From NCBI GenBank assembly GCA_963709085.1, contig CAVPVB010000007.1:2542001-2606000 (forward strand): 64,000 nt of DNA. The letters are read 5' to 3'. Below, in pieces: positions 42,646-51,831 of the stretch; positions within the stretch are counted from its first letter, which is position 1; each line of letters opens with the position of its first letter. The position numbers were made by a program, and so were the translations under genes. The notes below the pieces were generated by a model. It had not been told where the DNA came from. It saw only the letters and a list, made by a program, of their open reading frames with translations, and made no database searches. The DNA comes from Rhodovastum sp963709085 (GTDB taxonomy: Bacteria > Pseudomonadota > Alphaproteobacteria > Acetobacterales > Acetobacteraceae).

Positions 42646-43852
42646 CAGGGGATTCGCATATGGGAAATCCTTGACGGTAGGGGCTTGCGTGGGCTGGGGC
42701 GGATGGATTCGAAGCATGGGATTGATCGGAGGATCGGCCCATGGAGGATTTCGTCGGGTGCTTCGCGGGCGTTGACGACCCGCGCCGGCCGAATGCCCGC
42801 CACAACCTGCACGAGTTGCTGATCATCGCGCTTTGCACGGTGCTCTGCGGCGGCGAGGACTGCTCGGACATGACGCTGTTCGGGCAGTCGAAGGAGCCAT
42901 TCCTGCGGCAGTTCCTGCGCCTGAAGCACGGCATCCCGAGCCACGACACGTTCAGCCGGGTGTTCCGTCTGCTCGATCCGAAGCGGTTCCACGCCGCCTT
43001 CCAGACCTTCATGCAGCGCTTTGCCGAGACCATCCAGGGCGTGGTAGCGATCGATGGCAAGACGCTGCGGCATTCCTTCGACCGCGCGTCGGGCAAGTCG
43101 CCGCTGCATTTGATCAGTGCCTGGGCTGCGGATCAGCGGTTGGTTCTCGGGCAACTGGCCGTGGACGGCAAGTCGAACGAGATCACGGCGGTACCGAAGC
43201 TGCTGGAAATGCTGTCGCTCAAGGGCTGCATCGTCACCGCGGATGCCATCAACTGCCAACGCGCCATTGCTGCGCAGGTGGTCGAACAAGGCGGCGACTA
43301 CGTGCTGGCGCTGAAGGGTAACCAGCCCAGCCTCTACGAGGACGTCCGCCTCTTCCTGGACGACCCGCAGCGCGCGGCCGAGGTCACCCATACCACCGTT
43401 GACGGCGACCACGGCCGCATCGAGACCCGCACCAGCATGGTCTCGACCGAGATCGACTGGCTGCAGGAGCGCCATACCTGGCCGGGACTGGCCGCCATCG
43501 GCAAGGTGGTCCGCATGCGCGAAGTCGGCGCCAAGGTTACCAGCGAAACCGCCTACTATCTGCTCAGCACACCGCTCAACGCAGTGCGTTTCGGCGACGC
43601 TGTCCGCAGCCATTGGGGGGTTGAGAACGGTCTGCACTGGGTGCTCGACGTCACCATGAACGAGGACCAGACCCGGAACCGCTTGGATAACGGGCCGGAG
43701 AACATCGCCCTATTGCGCCGTATGGCCATCAACCTGGCCAAGCTCGAAGGCTCCAAGGCGTCAATGAAGAGCAAGCTCAAGCGAGCAGGCTGGGACGACA
43801 GCTTCCTCCTACGCCTGCTCACCCAGGCCGGGCGCCAAATGCGATAGCCCTG
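42646..43852 (+). mobile_element. ISAs1-family element (type A), copy 2, 1207 bp
   Basis: Same ends and size as copy 1 at 2682-3888, opposite orientation. The 10-bp target duplication GCGCCAAGGT is at 42636-42645 and 43853-43862. Confidence 0.96.
42741..43847 (+). CDS. ISAs1-family transposase (type A), copy 2
   Basis: Intact 368-aa protein with the same catalytic residues as copy 1 (AIDGKTLRHS, TADAINCQRA, SHWGVENGLHW). One residue difference was seen by eye (SDMTLFGQ). Its insertion removes the 3' end of the UvrD-type helicase gene from its operon. Confidence 0.96.
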   Translation: MEDFVGCFAGVDDPRRPNARHNLHELLIIALCTVLCGGEDCSDMTLFGQSKEPFLRQFLRLKHGIPSHDTFSRVFRLLDPKRFHAAFQTFMQRFAETIQGVVAIDGKTLRHSFDRASGKSPLHLISAWAADQRLVLGQLAVDGKSNEITAVPKLLEMLSLKGCIVTADAINCQRAIAAQVVEQGGDYVLALKGNQPSLYEDVRLFLDDPQRAAEVTHTTVDGDHGRIETRTSMVSTEIDWLQERHTWPGLAAIGKVVRMREVGAKVTSETAYYLLSTPLNAVRFGDAVRSHWGVENGLHWVLDVTMNEDQTRNRLDNGPENIALLRRMAINLAKLEGSKASMKSKLKRAGWDDSFLLRLLTQAGRQMR

Positions 43853-43871
43853 GCGCCAAGGTGAAGCCGGG

Positions 43872-44120
43872 TTGTCGGTCGCTACCAAGTACGAGCGAAT
43901 GGCTGCGGGAAGCTGGCTGAGCACCGCGTCAGAGGAGCGCTCAGTAAGCCCGTCGTCATGCTCGCCAGCACAGACGACGCTCCTGAAAGAGCGCGTGCTG
44001 CAGAATGGCCAAAAGCCCAGTGAGTTCTATGCCTTAGTGGAGACGCTCTGCCCGGCAATAGGTGATGGACGGGTGCATATGCGCTTCCTGCAGGCGCTGG
44101 CACCGACCTGCGATACCTGA
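43872..44120 (+). pseudogene. Short fragment, possibly MT-A70 methyltransferase C-terminus
   Basis: The stretch LLKERVLQNGQKPSEFYALV then ETLCPA resembles the C-terminal R-x-H-S-x-KP-x-EFY-x-L-x-E-x-L-CP segment of phage MT-A70 adenine methyltransferases. The rest of the gene is absent. It lies between the IS and the tRNA-Thr attachment repeat. The resemblance is short, so this is a weak call. Confidence 0.35.
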
Positions 44121-44278
44121 CCGCCCTGTTTCGCCCCATACAGGCGCGGCTCGAACAGTGGCCGCATTCCCGTACTGTCCCGGTTTGTCGGCCTGCCGTT
44201 GAAGCCCCGTTGAAGCCCCAACGGGCTTTCACCTTCCCGTAGACGGCCGAAAAATCCGTCTAACCGATTGATTTTAAA

Positions 44279-44324
44279 TGGTGCCGACGCGGAGGGTCGA
44301 ACTCCGGACCTACTGATTACGAAT
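44279..44324. repeat. Attachment repeat of the tRNA-Thr element, distal end
   Basis: 46 bp identical to the 3' part of tRNA-Thr at 59636-59681 (CCA end, T-arm, variable loop and anticodon stem). After this the two sequences diverge at once. Confidence 0.93.
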
Positions 44325-44475
44325 AGGTTGACACACTCCTCCGGTGTCCCCCGCCCCCGGCCGATTTCCAGGACGGACTTCGATTTCATCCTTGTAAATC
44401 CTACATCCTTGTAAACAGCCTCGTCCGTTAGCCTCCGTTTCGATCCCTTGCGCAACGTCTGACCCCGCCCTATTT

Positions 44476-44514
44476 GTCTCCCCGGTGTCTCCCCAGCGTC
44501 TCCCCGGGGAGACA
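44476..44514. repeat. Candidate integrase arm-type sites, distal end
   Basis: TGTCTCCCCGG, TGTCTCCCCAG and CGTCTCCCCGG at 44476, 44487 and 44498 form three direct repeats with an exact 11-bp period, followed by an inverted GGGGAGAC (44507-44514). The same words occur at 59507-59560 near the tRNA end. They lie just upstream of the integrase start. Confidence 0.75.
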
Positions 44515-44534
44515 GCCGGAGATGGAACGGAACG

Positions 44535-45896
44535 ATGGCAAAAGCATTCACCGCATCGGACGTTGATCGCGCCCTTACAGCCAAGAACCGCCCAGCCGAG
44601 GGGCGGCGGGAAATCGCCATCGGCGGGGGGCTGGAGCTTGTGGTGTTCGCGGAGGGGCCGGGACGGTGGCGCTTTCGCTACCGGCCGCGCGGCATCAACC
44701 CGGCAACAGGGCAGCGCCACACGCAACGCAAAGTCCCGGTCGGGGACACGGACACGCACTCGCTGCGCGAGGCCCAGGCCAAGGCCGCGGAACTCAAGTT
44801 GCGCGTCACCCAGGGCCACGACCCAGCGCAAGCCGACAGGGCTGCCGCCCGAGAGGCCCGCGCCGCCGCCGCAGCCGCCGAGCGCCAAGCCAAGCTGGAC
44901 GCCGCGGCCCGCGTGACGTGCAAGGACAAGCTGGACGGATACCGTGAACTCCTGGCCTCACGCGGGCGCAGTGAAAAGTATCAGCGCGAGGAACTGGCGC
45001 AGGTTCGCCTTGCGCTGGACAGCGCGGAGTTGCTGGACGCGACCCCGAGCGAAATCACGGCGGGGCATATCGAGAAGATCATGGGCGCGTGCCCCGTCCG
45101 CTCACGCGCCCTGCGCTTCGGCGCACTGGACCGGTTCTTGCGCTGGGCCGTCCGGGGACAGGGCTGCGTCCCCGCCACCGCGACCCTTGACCGGCACGAG
45201 CGGCACGCGCCACCGCCAGCCCGGCAACGCGTCCTTGCGGCGCCCGAGATTGCGGCGATCTGGACAGCGGCGGGGGAACTGAAAACCCCTGTGCTGCGGG
45301 ACCTCGTTCGCTTCCTTGTCTCGACCCCGTGCCGCGAGGGCGAAGCCGCACGCGCGACCTGGGGAGACATCGACCTGCCCGGCCGGGCCTGGACGCAACC
45401 CACATCGAAGAACGGCCGCCCTCACCGCTTCCCCTTGAACGACCGCGCCGCGGCGATCCTTGCGGCGCGCCAGGAAGCGGCCGGCGCCGGAGCCAAGCCG
45501 GCCGACCTCGTTTTTGCAGCGCCCCTGTCGGGTAAGGTGTTCGGGGGGTGGAGCAACCTCAAGGTTTCCCTGGACGCCGGTTTGGCAAAGGCTGCGGCAG
45601 AGGCCAAGGCGCAGACCGTCGCCCCCTGGCGCTTTCACGATATGCGCAGGACCTCGGCAACCGCGCTGGGCGAACTCGGCTTTGATGATGCGCTTGTGGA
45701 CATGCTGTTGAACCACACGGCCGCGGGGACGCGCAGCGTCCTGACCCGCACCTACAACGTGTCCCAGCGCTGGGACGATCGCGTCCGGGCCATGAACGCT
45801 TGGGGACGCTGGATCGACAAGGCCCTGGGCGAAGCCGTCCCGGAGGACAGCGCGACCGTCGTGGACCTGACCGCGGCCCGGCGGCGGGTCGCCTGA
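44535..45896 (+). CDS. int: Tyrosine integrase of the tRNA-Thr element
   Basis: 453 aa from ATG 44535. N-terminal DUF4102-like arm-binding domain (AIGGGLELVVFAEGPGRWRF, RKVPVGDTDTHSLREAQAKA) and a long Ala/Arg helix. Catalytic domain: Arg in FLVSTPCREGEAARATWGD, Lys region in TSKNGRPHRFPLNDRA, FHDMRRTSATALGELG for His-x-x-Arg, and LNHTAAGTRSVLTRTYNVS with His and the nucleophilic Tyr. It should act on the 46-bp tRNA-Thr repeat. Confidence 0.93.
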   Translation: MAKAFTASDVDRALTAKNRPAEGRREIAIGGGLELVVFAEGPGRWRFRYRPRGINPATGQRHTQRKVPVGDTDTHSLREAQAKAAELKLRVTQGHDPAQADRAAAREARAAAAAAERQAKLDAAARVTCKDKLDGYRELLASRGRSEKYQREELAQVRLALDSAELLDATPSEITAGHIEKIMGACPVRSRALRFGALDRFLRWAVRGQGCVPATATLDRHERHAPPPARQRVLAAPEIAAIWTAAGELKTPVLRDLVRFLVSTPCREGEAARATWGDIDLPGRAWTQPTSKNGRPHRFPLNDRAAAILAARQEAAGAGAKPADLVFAAPLSGKVFGGWSNLKVSLDAGLAKAAAEAKAQTVAPWRFHDMRRTSATALGELGFDDALVDMLLNHTAAGTRSVLTRTYNVSQRWDDRVRAMNAWGRWIDKALGEAVPEDSATVVDLTAARRRVA

Positions 45897-46222
45897 CGCG
45901 CGACCCGCCAGGGGGGCGAGGACGCCCCCACTTGTCCACCGCGATTTGACCGTGCCGGCGCGTCCCGCGCGCCAATGGGCCACCGCGAAAACGCCGCTGC
46001 GCCCGGGGGCGTGAATTTATTTTCGTGGGTCTGCCGCCCCGTTACCCCCGTTTGCCCGGGGTCCGCACCCGTCTGAGTGCGGCAAACGCAGCGCTCACGC
46101 GACTAAAGATGCAGTCCTGCACTGGTGGACCACTCCCTTGGAAGGGAGCGGTCTAGGGTTATACTTACAACACTGTAAATATATGCCCGTTCTGGACCCA
46201 CCCATGGTCACCAATGCTGGGG
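45897..46222 (+). other. Intergenic region after the integrase
   Basis: No ORF supported. It holds a GC hairpin GGGGGCG-AGGA-CGCCCCC just after the integrase stop, with no T-run, and a shorter CTCCCTT/AAGGGAG hairpin near 46132-46147. An A/T-rich patch precedes the promoter-like sequence at 46223. Confidence 0.4.
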
Positions 46223-46251
46223 TTGACTGTAGGTCCGGCCACCATATGGTG
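46223..46251 (+). promoter_or_regulatory. Promoter-like sequence with overlapping palindrome
   Basis: TTGACT (46223-46228), 16-bp spacer, TATGGT (46245-46250). The perfect 12-bp palindrome CACCATATGGTG (46240-46251) covers the -10 box and could be an operator. The regulator-like gene starts 31 bp downstream. Confidence 0.5.
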
Positions 46252-46281
46252 TGTCAGCCCAGAAAAACGGAGAACGAGAAA

Positions 46282-46575
46282 GTGAAACCGGCCGGACAGC
46301 GCGCCCCCAACCTCACGCTCGACATGAACAAGCTACCGCCGCGCCTCGATCGGGTTCGCGCGGCTGAATATCTTTGGGAAAAGCACGGCATCGTCGTGTC
46401 CCCGAGGACCCTTGAGGCGTGGCCGATTGCTTATCGGTTCGTCCACAGGTGCGCACTTTACGAAGTCGTGGACCTGGACCGCTACGCGGAAGGGGTGATC
46501 GCGAACGCCTCGCGCCGCATGGGGCGCGCGTGGACCGAGGAACTCCGGGGTCAGCCGCGCGAACTGGTGGCCTGA
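46282..46575 (+). CDS. Small regulator-like protein (97 aa)
   Basis: GTG 46282 with GGAGAACGAG upstream; ATG 46324 is an alternative. LDMNKLPPRLDRVRAAEYLW then EKHGIVVSPRTLEAWPIAYR resembles an excisionase/AlpA-like winged helix, followed by ALYEVVDLDRYAEGVIANAS. It precedes the helicase gene, as AlpA-like regulators do in many islands. It may bind the palindrome in its own promoter. Confidence 0.6.
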   Translation: MKPAGQRAPNLTLDMNKLPPRLDRVRAAEYLWEKHGIVVSPRTLEAWPIAYRFVHRCALYEVVDLDRYAEGVIANASRRMGRAWTEELRGQPRELVA

Positions 46576-46746
46576 CGAACCGGACAAAAAAAGCTGGTCC
46601 AGCGCTTTGCCCCCGCCGGACCAGCAGACCCAAACCCAAACAAACAAAGACAGCCGTTCACCACGCGGTAAATCTAAGGGCGGGTCTGCTGGAACGCAAG
46701 AGGTAAAGTCTGGATCAGCGATTTTCTCGAACAAGGGGAATATCGT

Positions 46747-49700
46747 ATGACCGCCGTAACTTTTGATGCGCCCGACATTTCACCCGGGGACTTGGCGGGG
46801 ACCGCGTCCCCGGGGTTTCCCGTGTTCCAGGACGACGCCCTTGCGATCTTGGGGACGGGCGGGGACGCCGTCCCGGCCGGGGACGTTGTCGAGTTCACGC
46901 TGATCCGGTCGGACCGACGCGCGACCAAGAGCTATTCCGTGGACGCGGCTGGCCGTTTCGTAAAGAACCCCGAGCCGCCGCTGTCCGGCGGGACCGCGCA
47001 CCGCGCTTGCCTATCTGCATCCGAGCCGCTGGCCGACACGAAGGCGTGGTTGGAAGCGCTGCGCCCGAACGAAGTCCTTTCGCCCGGCAGGCTCTTGGTC
47101 CCGGGTGACGGCTTGACCCTCACCACCAAGGCCCAGCTTGCAACCACGCGGGGCGCGATCACCCGCACCAAGGACTATCTGGGATACCCCGCCGGGCTGC
47201 CGGCGCTGGTGCTGCTGGACCACGACGCCAAGGACCTGCCCGCGCCACTCAGGACGCGCCTGGACGACGACGGCGGGTTGCTGGCCGTCCTGGCACCGGT
47301 GTGTGCGGAGATCGGCCTTGCGGGGATGCTGGAGCGTGCCAGTGTTTCCGCGGGCATCCGCAACAAGATCACGGGCGAGACGACCCCGGGCGGCGGGAAG
47401 CACCTCTATTTCATCGCCAAGGACGGCGGGGACGTTGCCCGGTTCGTTGCTGTCCTTCACGCCCGTCTTGTCCTGGCCGGTTGGGGCTGGGTTTTCATTA
47501 CAAAGGCGGGGACGGGCTTCGTCCGCTCCCTCATTGACGTGGCCGCGTCTGGCGTCCCGGAGCGGTTGGCCTACGAGGCCGACGCCGTCCTGGACAGCCC
47601 GGACCTTGAGCACGTCCCCGGCGCACGGGCATGCATGGTCCACCGCGATGGCGTGAGGCTCGACACGACGGCACTGCCGGACTTGACCCCCGAGGAAGCC
47701 GCGCAGCTTGCAAAGGTCGAAGCTGGGTTGCTGGCGGCGGCGCAGCCTGAAATCGACCACGTCCGGGCTGGGGTAGCGCAGGACCGCGAGGCGGCGCTGA
47801 TCGCCCAAGGCGTGCCGGCCGCAGAGGCGCAGAAGCGCGCCCAGCAGATCGCCAGCGGTGGCCGGCGCCTTGACCTGGACCTTGTGGTTGACCTGGACGA
47901 CGGCAGGGACCCGGCCGTCTGGCAGATGCTCCAGGACCCGGGCGCATACCACGGCGCCACCGGCGCGGACCCGCTGGAGCACGGCTACGGAGGCGGGAAG
48001 AACATAGCCCGCTGGTATGAGGACCCGCTCAACCGCCGCCTGTGCTGCTACTCGCAAGCCCACGGAGGCCAGGTTTTCTTCGCGCACTGGACCGCGCGGG
48101 ACACGGTTACGGCGTGGAAGGCACGTCGCGACCCCGACGAAATCGCGCGCATGTATAGGGTGGCCGTCCTGGACGACCCCGGGGACGAGGCAGCGCTTGC
48201 AGCGGCGGGCGTGCCTTCGTCGTCCGCTCTGGACTTCGCACAGGAGGCGCTGGCCGATCTGGCCGCCATCGTGCAGCGCGGAGACTGGGGCGTCCTGGCC
48301 GGGTTGCGGCGCGGGCTGCGGGGGGCGTTCGACGACAGGCTGGGAGGGCTGGACGCGCTTGGGCTTGTGGACGCGGCAGCCGTCAAGCTGGAGATCGCGC
48401 GGGTGCCCCCCACGCCGCGCCGAGGGTCCGCCGTCGCACTGCCCGGCTCTATCCCAGGAGGTTGGGAAGGCAATATCCAGCGGACTGAAAGGGGGACGCC
48501 GCGGCCCGGGGTGGCCAATGCCGTCCTCGCGCTCGCGGATGGGTGTGGGCTCGGGGCGCACCTGCGGTGGGACAACGCCACGAACAGGATGCTGGTGATT
48601 GGCGTCCCGCCCGGGTCCGCCGTGGCGGCGGCGCTGGGGCTCAGCAACGCTACCCCCGCCTACACCGACCCGCTGACCGGCATCCCCGTGTTTCAGTGGA
48701 CGGACGAGATGTTGACGACGGCCCGGCTTTACCTTGAAGGCTGGGAAGCCGGGATAGCCTCCAAGGACACGGCCCGCGACGTGGTGAACATGCTCGCGCG
48801 GCGGAACGCCTACTCGTCCGTCGCGGCCTATCTGCGGGGCGTGGTGTGGGACGGGGCCGGCCGCTTGGACGGTTGGCTTGTCCGTCACGCTGGGGCCGAG
48901 GACACGCACTTCAACCGGGTCGCCTTGCGCATGTGGACGGTGGCAGCGGTGGCGCGGGCGCTATTCCCCGAGGAACGGAGCGGCGCAGCCGCACAGGTGG
49001 ACAACATTCTGACCCTTGTGGGGGAGCAGTCCGCCAGGAAATCCAGCTTTTTTCGGGAACTTTGCGCGGTCGCTGCGTGGCACACGGAAAACTCGCTGGG
49101 GGACTTGGGGAACAAGGACGCGGTTATACGGATCAGCTCGACCTGGATCGTTGACATGGCCGAAGGCGGGTCGCTGCGCGCAAGTGAGGTTGAGGCGTTC
49201 AAGCAATTCGTAACGACCACGGCGGGCAACATCCGGCTGCCCTACGCCACCGCCGCCGCCCGCCTTGTGCGCCGGAACGTGTTCGCGATGACCGTCAACC
49301 AGGACGGCGCCGGCTTCCTCAAGGACGGCACAGGCAACCGCCGGTTCTGGGTTGTCCCCGTCGAGGACATCGACATTAAGCAACTGAGACGGGACCGGGA
49401 CCAGCTATGGGCCGAGGCCGTGGCCTTGTTCGATGCGGGGCATAAATGGTGGTTCGACCGCAAGGACCCCCGGGACACCGTGATCGAGGCCGAGGCCGCA
49501 GCGGCAGCCGAGGCACACCGGGCGCAGACGCCCACCGAAGAAGCGTTGCGCCGGTATGTGGAGGACGCGCCAGTCCTGAACCAACGGGGCCGCGCGTCCT
49601 GGACCCGCAGGTCCGTCCCGCTGACCGTCATGGGCGCCCTTCCCGACGTGCTGGCGGACCTGGGCATGGACGGGAGCAACACCGGCACCCAGCGCGACGC

Positions 49701-49962
49701 AAAGCGCGCGCTGACCGCGATGGGCTGGGTCAGCACGCGGATCAACTTCCGCAACGCACCCGTGCCGCGCAACCAGACCGTCTGGGTTGCACGCGAGGGC
49801 GCGACTGCAATCAAGACGGACACACGCAGCAAGGGCAGCACCGTTGCCTTTCGGCTTTGGCTGGACGCGCAGGCGGCGGCGGGCGCGATCGGCTTGCCGG
49901 CGCCGGCCGCTCCCGGCGCGGCGGCAGAGTTCGCGGGGCCGGGCGAGGGGAAAGCGCCGTGA
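46747..49962 (+). CDS. Primase-helicase with VapE-type ATPase domain
   Basis: 1071 aa. The N-terminal 300 residues hold a primase/polymerase-like part (VLLDHDAKDLPAPLRTRLDD, TTPGGGKHLYFIAKDGGDVA). A middle linker follows. The C-terminal part (about 690-950) is a VapE domain: YLRGVVWDGAGRLDGWLVRH, ILTLVGEQSARKSSFFREL, STWIVDMAEGGSLRASEVEA, FKQFVTTTAGNIRLPYATAA and RNVFAMTVNQDGAGFLKDGT then GNRRFWVVPVED. The P-loop GEQSARKSS lacks the usual second Gly before Lys. It is the likely replication protein of the element. Confidence 0.85.
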   Translation: MTAVTFDAPDISPGDLAGTASPGFPVFQDDALAILGTGGDAVPAGDVVEFTLIRSDRRATKSYSVDAAGRFVKNPEPPLSGGTAHRACLSASEPLADTKAWLEALRPNEVLSPGRLLVPGDGLTLTTKAQLATTRGAITRTKDYLGYPAGLPALVLLDHDAKDLPAPLRTRLDDDGGLLAVLAPVCAEIGLAGMLERASVSAGIRNKITGETTPGGGKHLYFIAKDGGDVARFVAVLHARLVLAGWGWVFITKAGTGFVRSLIDVAASGVPERLAYEADAVLDSPDLEHVPGARACMVHRDGVRLDTTALPDLTPEEAAQLAKVEAGLLAAAQPEIDHVRAGVAQDREAALIAQGVPAAEAQKRAQQIASGGRRLDLDLVVDLDDGRDPAVWQMLQDPGAYHGATGADPLEHGYGGGKNIARWYEDPLNRRLCCYSQAHGGQVFFAHWTARDTVTAWKARRDPDEIARMYRVAVLDDPGDEAALAAAGVPSSSALDFAQEALADLAAIVQRGDWGVLAGLRRGLRGAFDDRLGGLDALGLVDAAAVKLEIARVPPTPRRGSAVALPGSIPGGWEGNIQRTERGTPRPGVANAVLALADGCGLGAHLRWDNATNRMLVIGVPPGSAVAAALGLSNATPAYTDPLTGIPVFQWTDEMLTTARLYLEGWEAGIASKDTARDVVNMLARRNAYSSVAAYLRGVVWDGAGRLDGWLVRHAGAEDTHFNRVALRMWTVAAVARALFPEERSGAAAQVDNILTLVGEQSARKSSFFRELCAVAAWHTENSLGDLGNKDAVIRISSTWIVDMAEGGSLRASEVEAFKQFVTTTAGNIRLPYATAAARLVRRNVFAMTVNQDGAGFLKDGTGNRRFWVVPVEDIDIKQLRRDRDQLWAEAVALFDAGHKWWFDRKDPRDTVIEAEAAAAAEAHRAQTPTEEALRRYVEDAPVLNQRGRASWTRRSVPLTVMGALPDVLADLGMDGSNTGTQRDAKRALTAMGWVSTRINFRNAPVPRNQTVWVAREGATAIKTDTRSKGSTVAFRLWLDAQAAAGAIGLPAPAAPGAAAEFAGPGEGKAP

Positions 49963-50457
49963 TGCTGGCTCACTCGGCGGGGCTGGCGCGCCCAGTGGCG
50001 CGCCCCCTTCGTGGGGGCGCCGACCGAGACTTTATAGTCCCTGTCTATACTTTTCCGCATCCGGCGCGCCGGCTCACCCCGGCTCGCCCAAAAATCACCT
50101 CCGCACACCCTCCCCGGTATCGGGGGGCGTTTATAGGGGCTGGCGCTAATTATAACGTAGTGCATTACAGTCTACCCATTCATCTAACTCTTATAGAGAA
50201 TAGGGGTGAGCCAATACGCCAAATTAGAAAAGACGTAGATATAGTCTACAAAAGTCTCTGGCTCACACGCGGCGGAAATGGGTGCGCCCGCGGGGCGCGC
50301 CAGTGCCCCAGGGGGCGAGCCGGCCCCCGACAACCCGCGAGGGGTGCGGTGTGCGCCGGTGCCGCCGTTCGGGCCGCACCGGCCCGCCACAACATGACCA
50401 CGACAGCGCGTTCTGCCCGCTTCGCGCACGGCATGGATACCGAGACCACGACCGCGC
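49963..50457 (+). other. Non-coding AT-rich region after the VapE gene
   Basis: About 500 bp without a supported gene. The middle (50130-50260) is strikingly AT-rich for this window. It contains the palindrome GTAGA-TATAG-TCTAC (50235-50249), a second AGTCTAC at about 50168, and GTGAGCC/GGCTCAC inverted arms (50206-50212, 50260-50266). Candidate replication origin or regulatory region of the element. An ISAs1 copy sits at its right end. Confidence 0.45.
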
Positions 50458-51674
50458 CAGGGGAATCGCACTTGGAATTTCCTTGACAGCGCGACGGCGG
50501 CTTGCGCGGGGCGGGGCGATGGATTCTACCGGAGGGCGCGGGAAACCTGCGGTGGGAGGACGCCTTGGATCAGTTTGCCGGCTGCTGGGAGGGTCTGGAA
50601 GACCCACGAACCGGGAATGCCGGGCTGCATGACTTCCATGAGTTGCTGATGATTGCGCTGTGTACAGTGTTATGTGGCGGCCAGGGTGCGGTGGACATGG
50701 CTCGGTTTGCGGAAGCGAAAGAGCCGTTCCTGCGCGGCTTTCTCAAGCTGGAGAAGGGCATTCCAAGTCACGACACTTTCAGCCGCCTGTTCCGCCTGCT
50801 CGACCCGGCGCAGTTTGGCGCGGCGTTTCAGCGGTTCATGGCGCAGTTTTCGAGTACGGTTCAGGGCGTTGTAGCGATCGATGGCAAGGTTCTGCGTCGC
50901 TCCTTCGATCGCGCCAGCGGCAAGTCACCGCTGCACATGGTCAGTGCCTGGGGATGCGAGCAGCGCCTGGTGCTGGCGCAGATCGCCACCGACGCCAAAT
51001 CAAATGAGATCACCGCGGTGCCGAAGTTGCTGGAGATGCTGTCACTGAAAGGCACGATCGTGACCGCCGACGCGCTCAACTGCCAGCGGGCGATTGCTCA
51101 GCAGATCGTCGATCAGGGCGGCGACTATGCCCTGGCGCTGAAGGGCAATCAGGGCACGCTGCATGATGACGTCAGCACGTTCCTCAATGACCCGGCCAGC
51201 AAACCGGCGACGAGCGCGCAAAACGTGGACGCCGATCACGGCCGCATCGAGACCCGCACGGCCACGGTCTCGACCGATATCGACTGGTTGCAGCGGGATC
51301 ATCACTGGCCCGGCCTGGCGGCCATCGGCAAGGTTGTCCGTATCCGTGAAACCGCGAGCAAGACCACCACCGAGACCGCCTACTACCTTCTCAGCACAGC
51401 GCTATCCGCGACACGCTTCAACGAGGTCGTCCGCGAGCACTGGGGTGTCGAAAACCGGCTGCACTGGCGGCTGGATGTGGTGATGAACGAGGATCAGGAC
51501 CGGACCAGACTGGGCAACGGGCCACACAATCTTGCGGTCCTGCGACACATGGCCCTGAACGTCATGCAGAAGGACGGCTCCAAGGGCTCTCTGCGCGGCA
51601 AGTTCCAACGGGCCGGTTGGAACGATGCCTATCTCTCCAAACTCCTCGGATCCTTCTGAAATGCGATTGCCCTG
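50458..51674 (+). mobile_element. ISAs1-family element (type B), copy 2, 1217 bp
   Basis: Same ends as copy 1. The 10-bp target duplication ACGACCGCGC is at 50448-50457 and 51675-51684. It lies in opposite orientation to copies 1 and 3. Confidence 0.96.
50502..51659 (+). CDS. ISAs1-family transposase (type B), copy 2
   Basis: About 385 aa and intact, with IDGKVLRRSFDRA, TADALNCQRAIA and EHWGVENRLHW carrying the catalytic residues. It matches copy 3 (57483-58640) except near the N-terminus (PEGAGNLRWE here, PEGARNLRWE there). Confidence 0.95.
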   Translation: MRGAGRWILPEGAGNLRWEDALDQFAGCWEGLEDPRTGNAGLHDFHELLMIALCTVLCGGQGAVDMARFAEAKEPFLRGFLKLEKGIPSHDTFSRLFRLLDPAQFGAAFQRFMAQFSSTVQGVVAIDGKVLRRSFDRASGKSPLHMVSAWGCEQRLVLAQIATDAKSNEITAVPKLLEMLSLKGTIVTADALNCQRAIAQQIVDQGGDYALALKGNQGTLHDDVSTFLNDPASKPATSAQNVDADHGRIETRTATVSTDIDWLQRDHHWPGLAAIGKVVRIRETASKTTTETAYYLLSTALSATRFNEVVREHWGVENRLHWRLDVVMNEDQDRTRLGNGPHNLAVLRHMALNVMQKDGSKGSLRGKFQRAGWNDAYLSKLLGSF

Positions 51675-51831
51675 ACGACCGCGCAGTGCTGCCCTTTCGC
51701 GCAGGGCGAGACCAAGACCCACGACCGCGTCTCTCGTCCCCGACCGCAAGGGGGCAAGCCCATCCCATCGCGCACTCCCGGTCCCAATCGCACGGGACGC
51801 CCCGGCAACACTCATCCGTAGGCGTCTTGAA

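Noticed and set aside
44281..44330. A second tRNA-Thr gene
   Set aside because: Only the 3' 46 bp are present and the 5' half does not pair. It is an attachment-site copy.
46080..46160. tRNA-like hairpin around ACTCCCTTGGAAGGGAG
   Set aside because: There is no acceptor stem or T-loop that fits; just a short hairpin.
46579..46625. GCTGGTCC/GGACCAGC hairpin next to an A-run as a terminator
   Set aside because: The T-run is on the minus strand, where no gene ends here. The loop of 17 nt is long. Not enough to call.
47011..48909. 632-aa minus-strand open frame
   Set aside because: It is antisense to the VapE-type helicase gene, with no ribosome site and no recognisable motif; a composition artefact.
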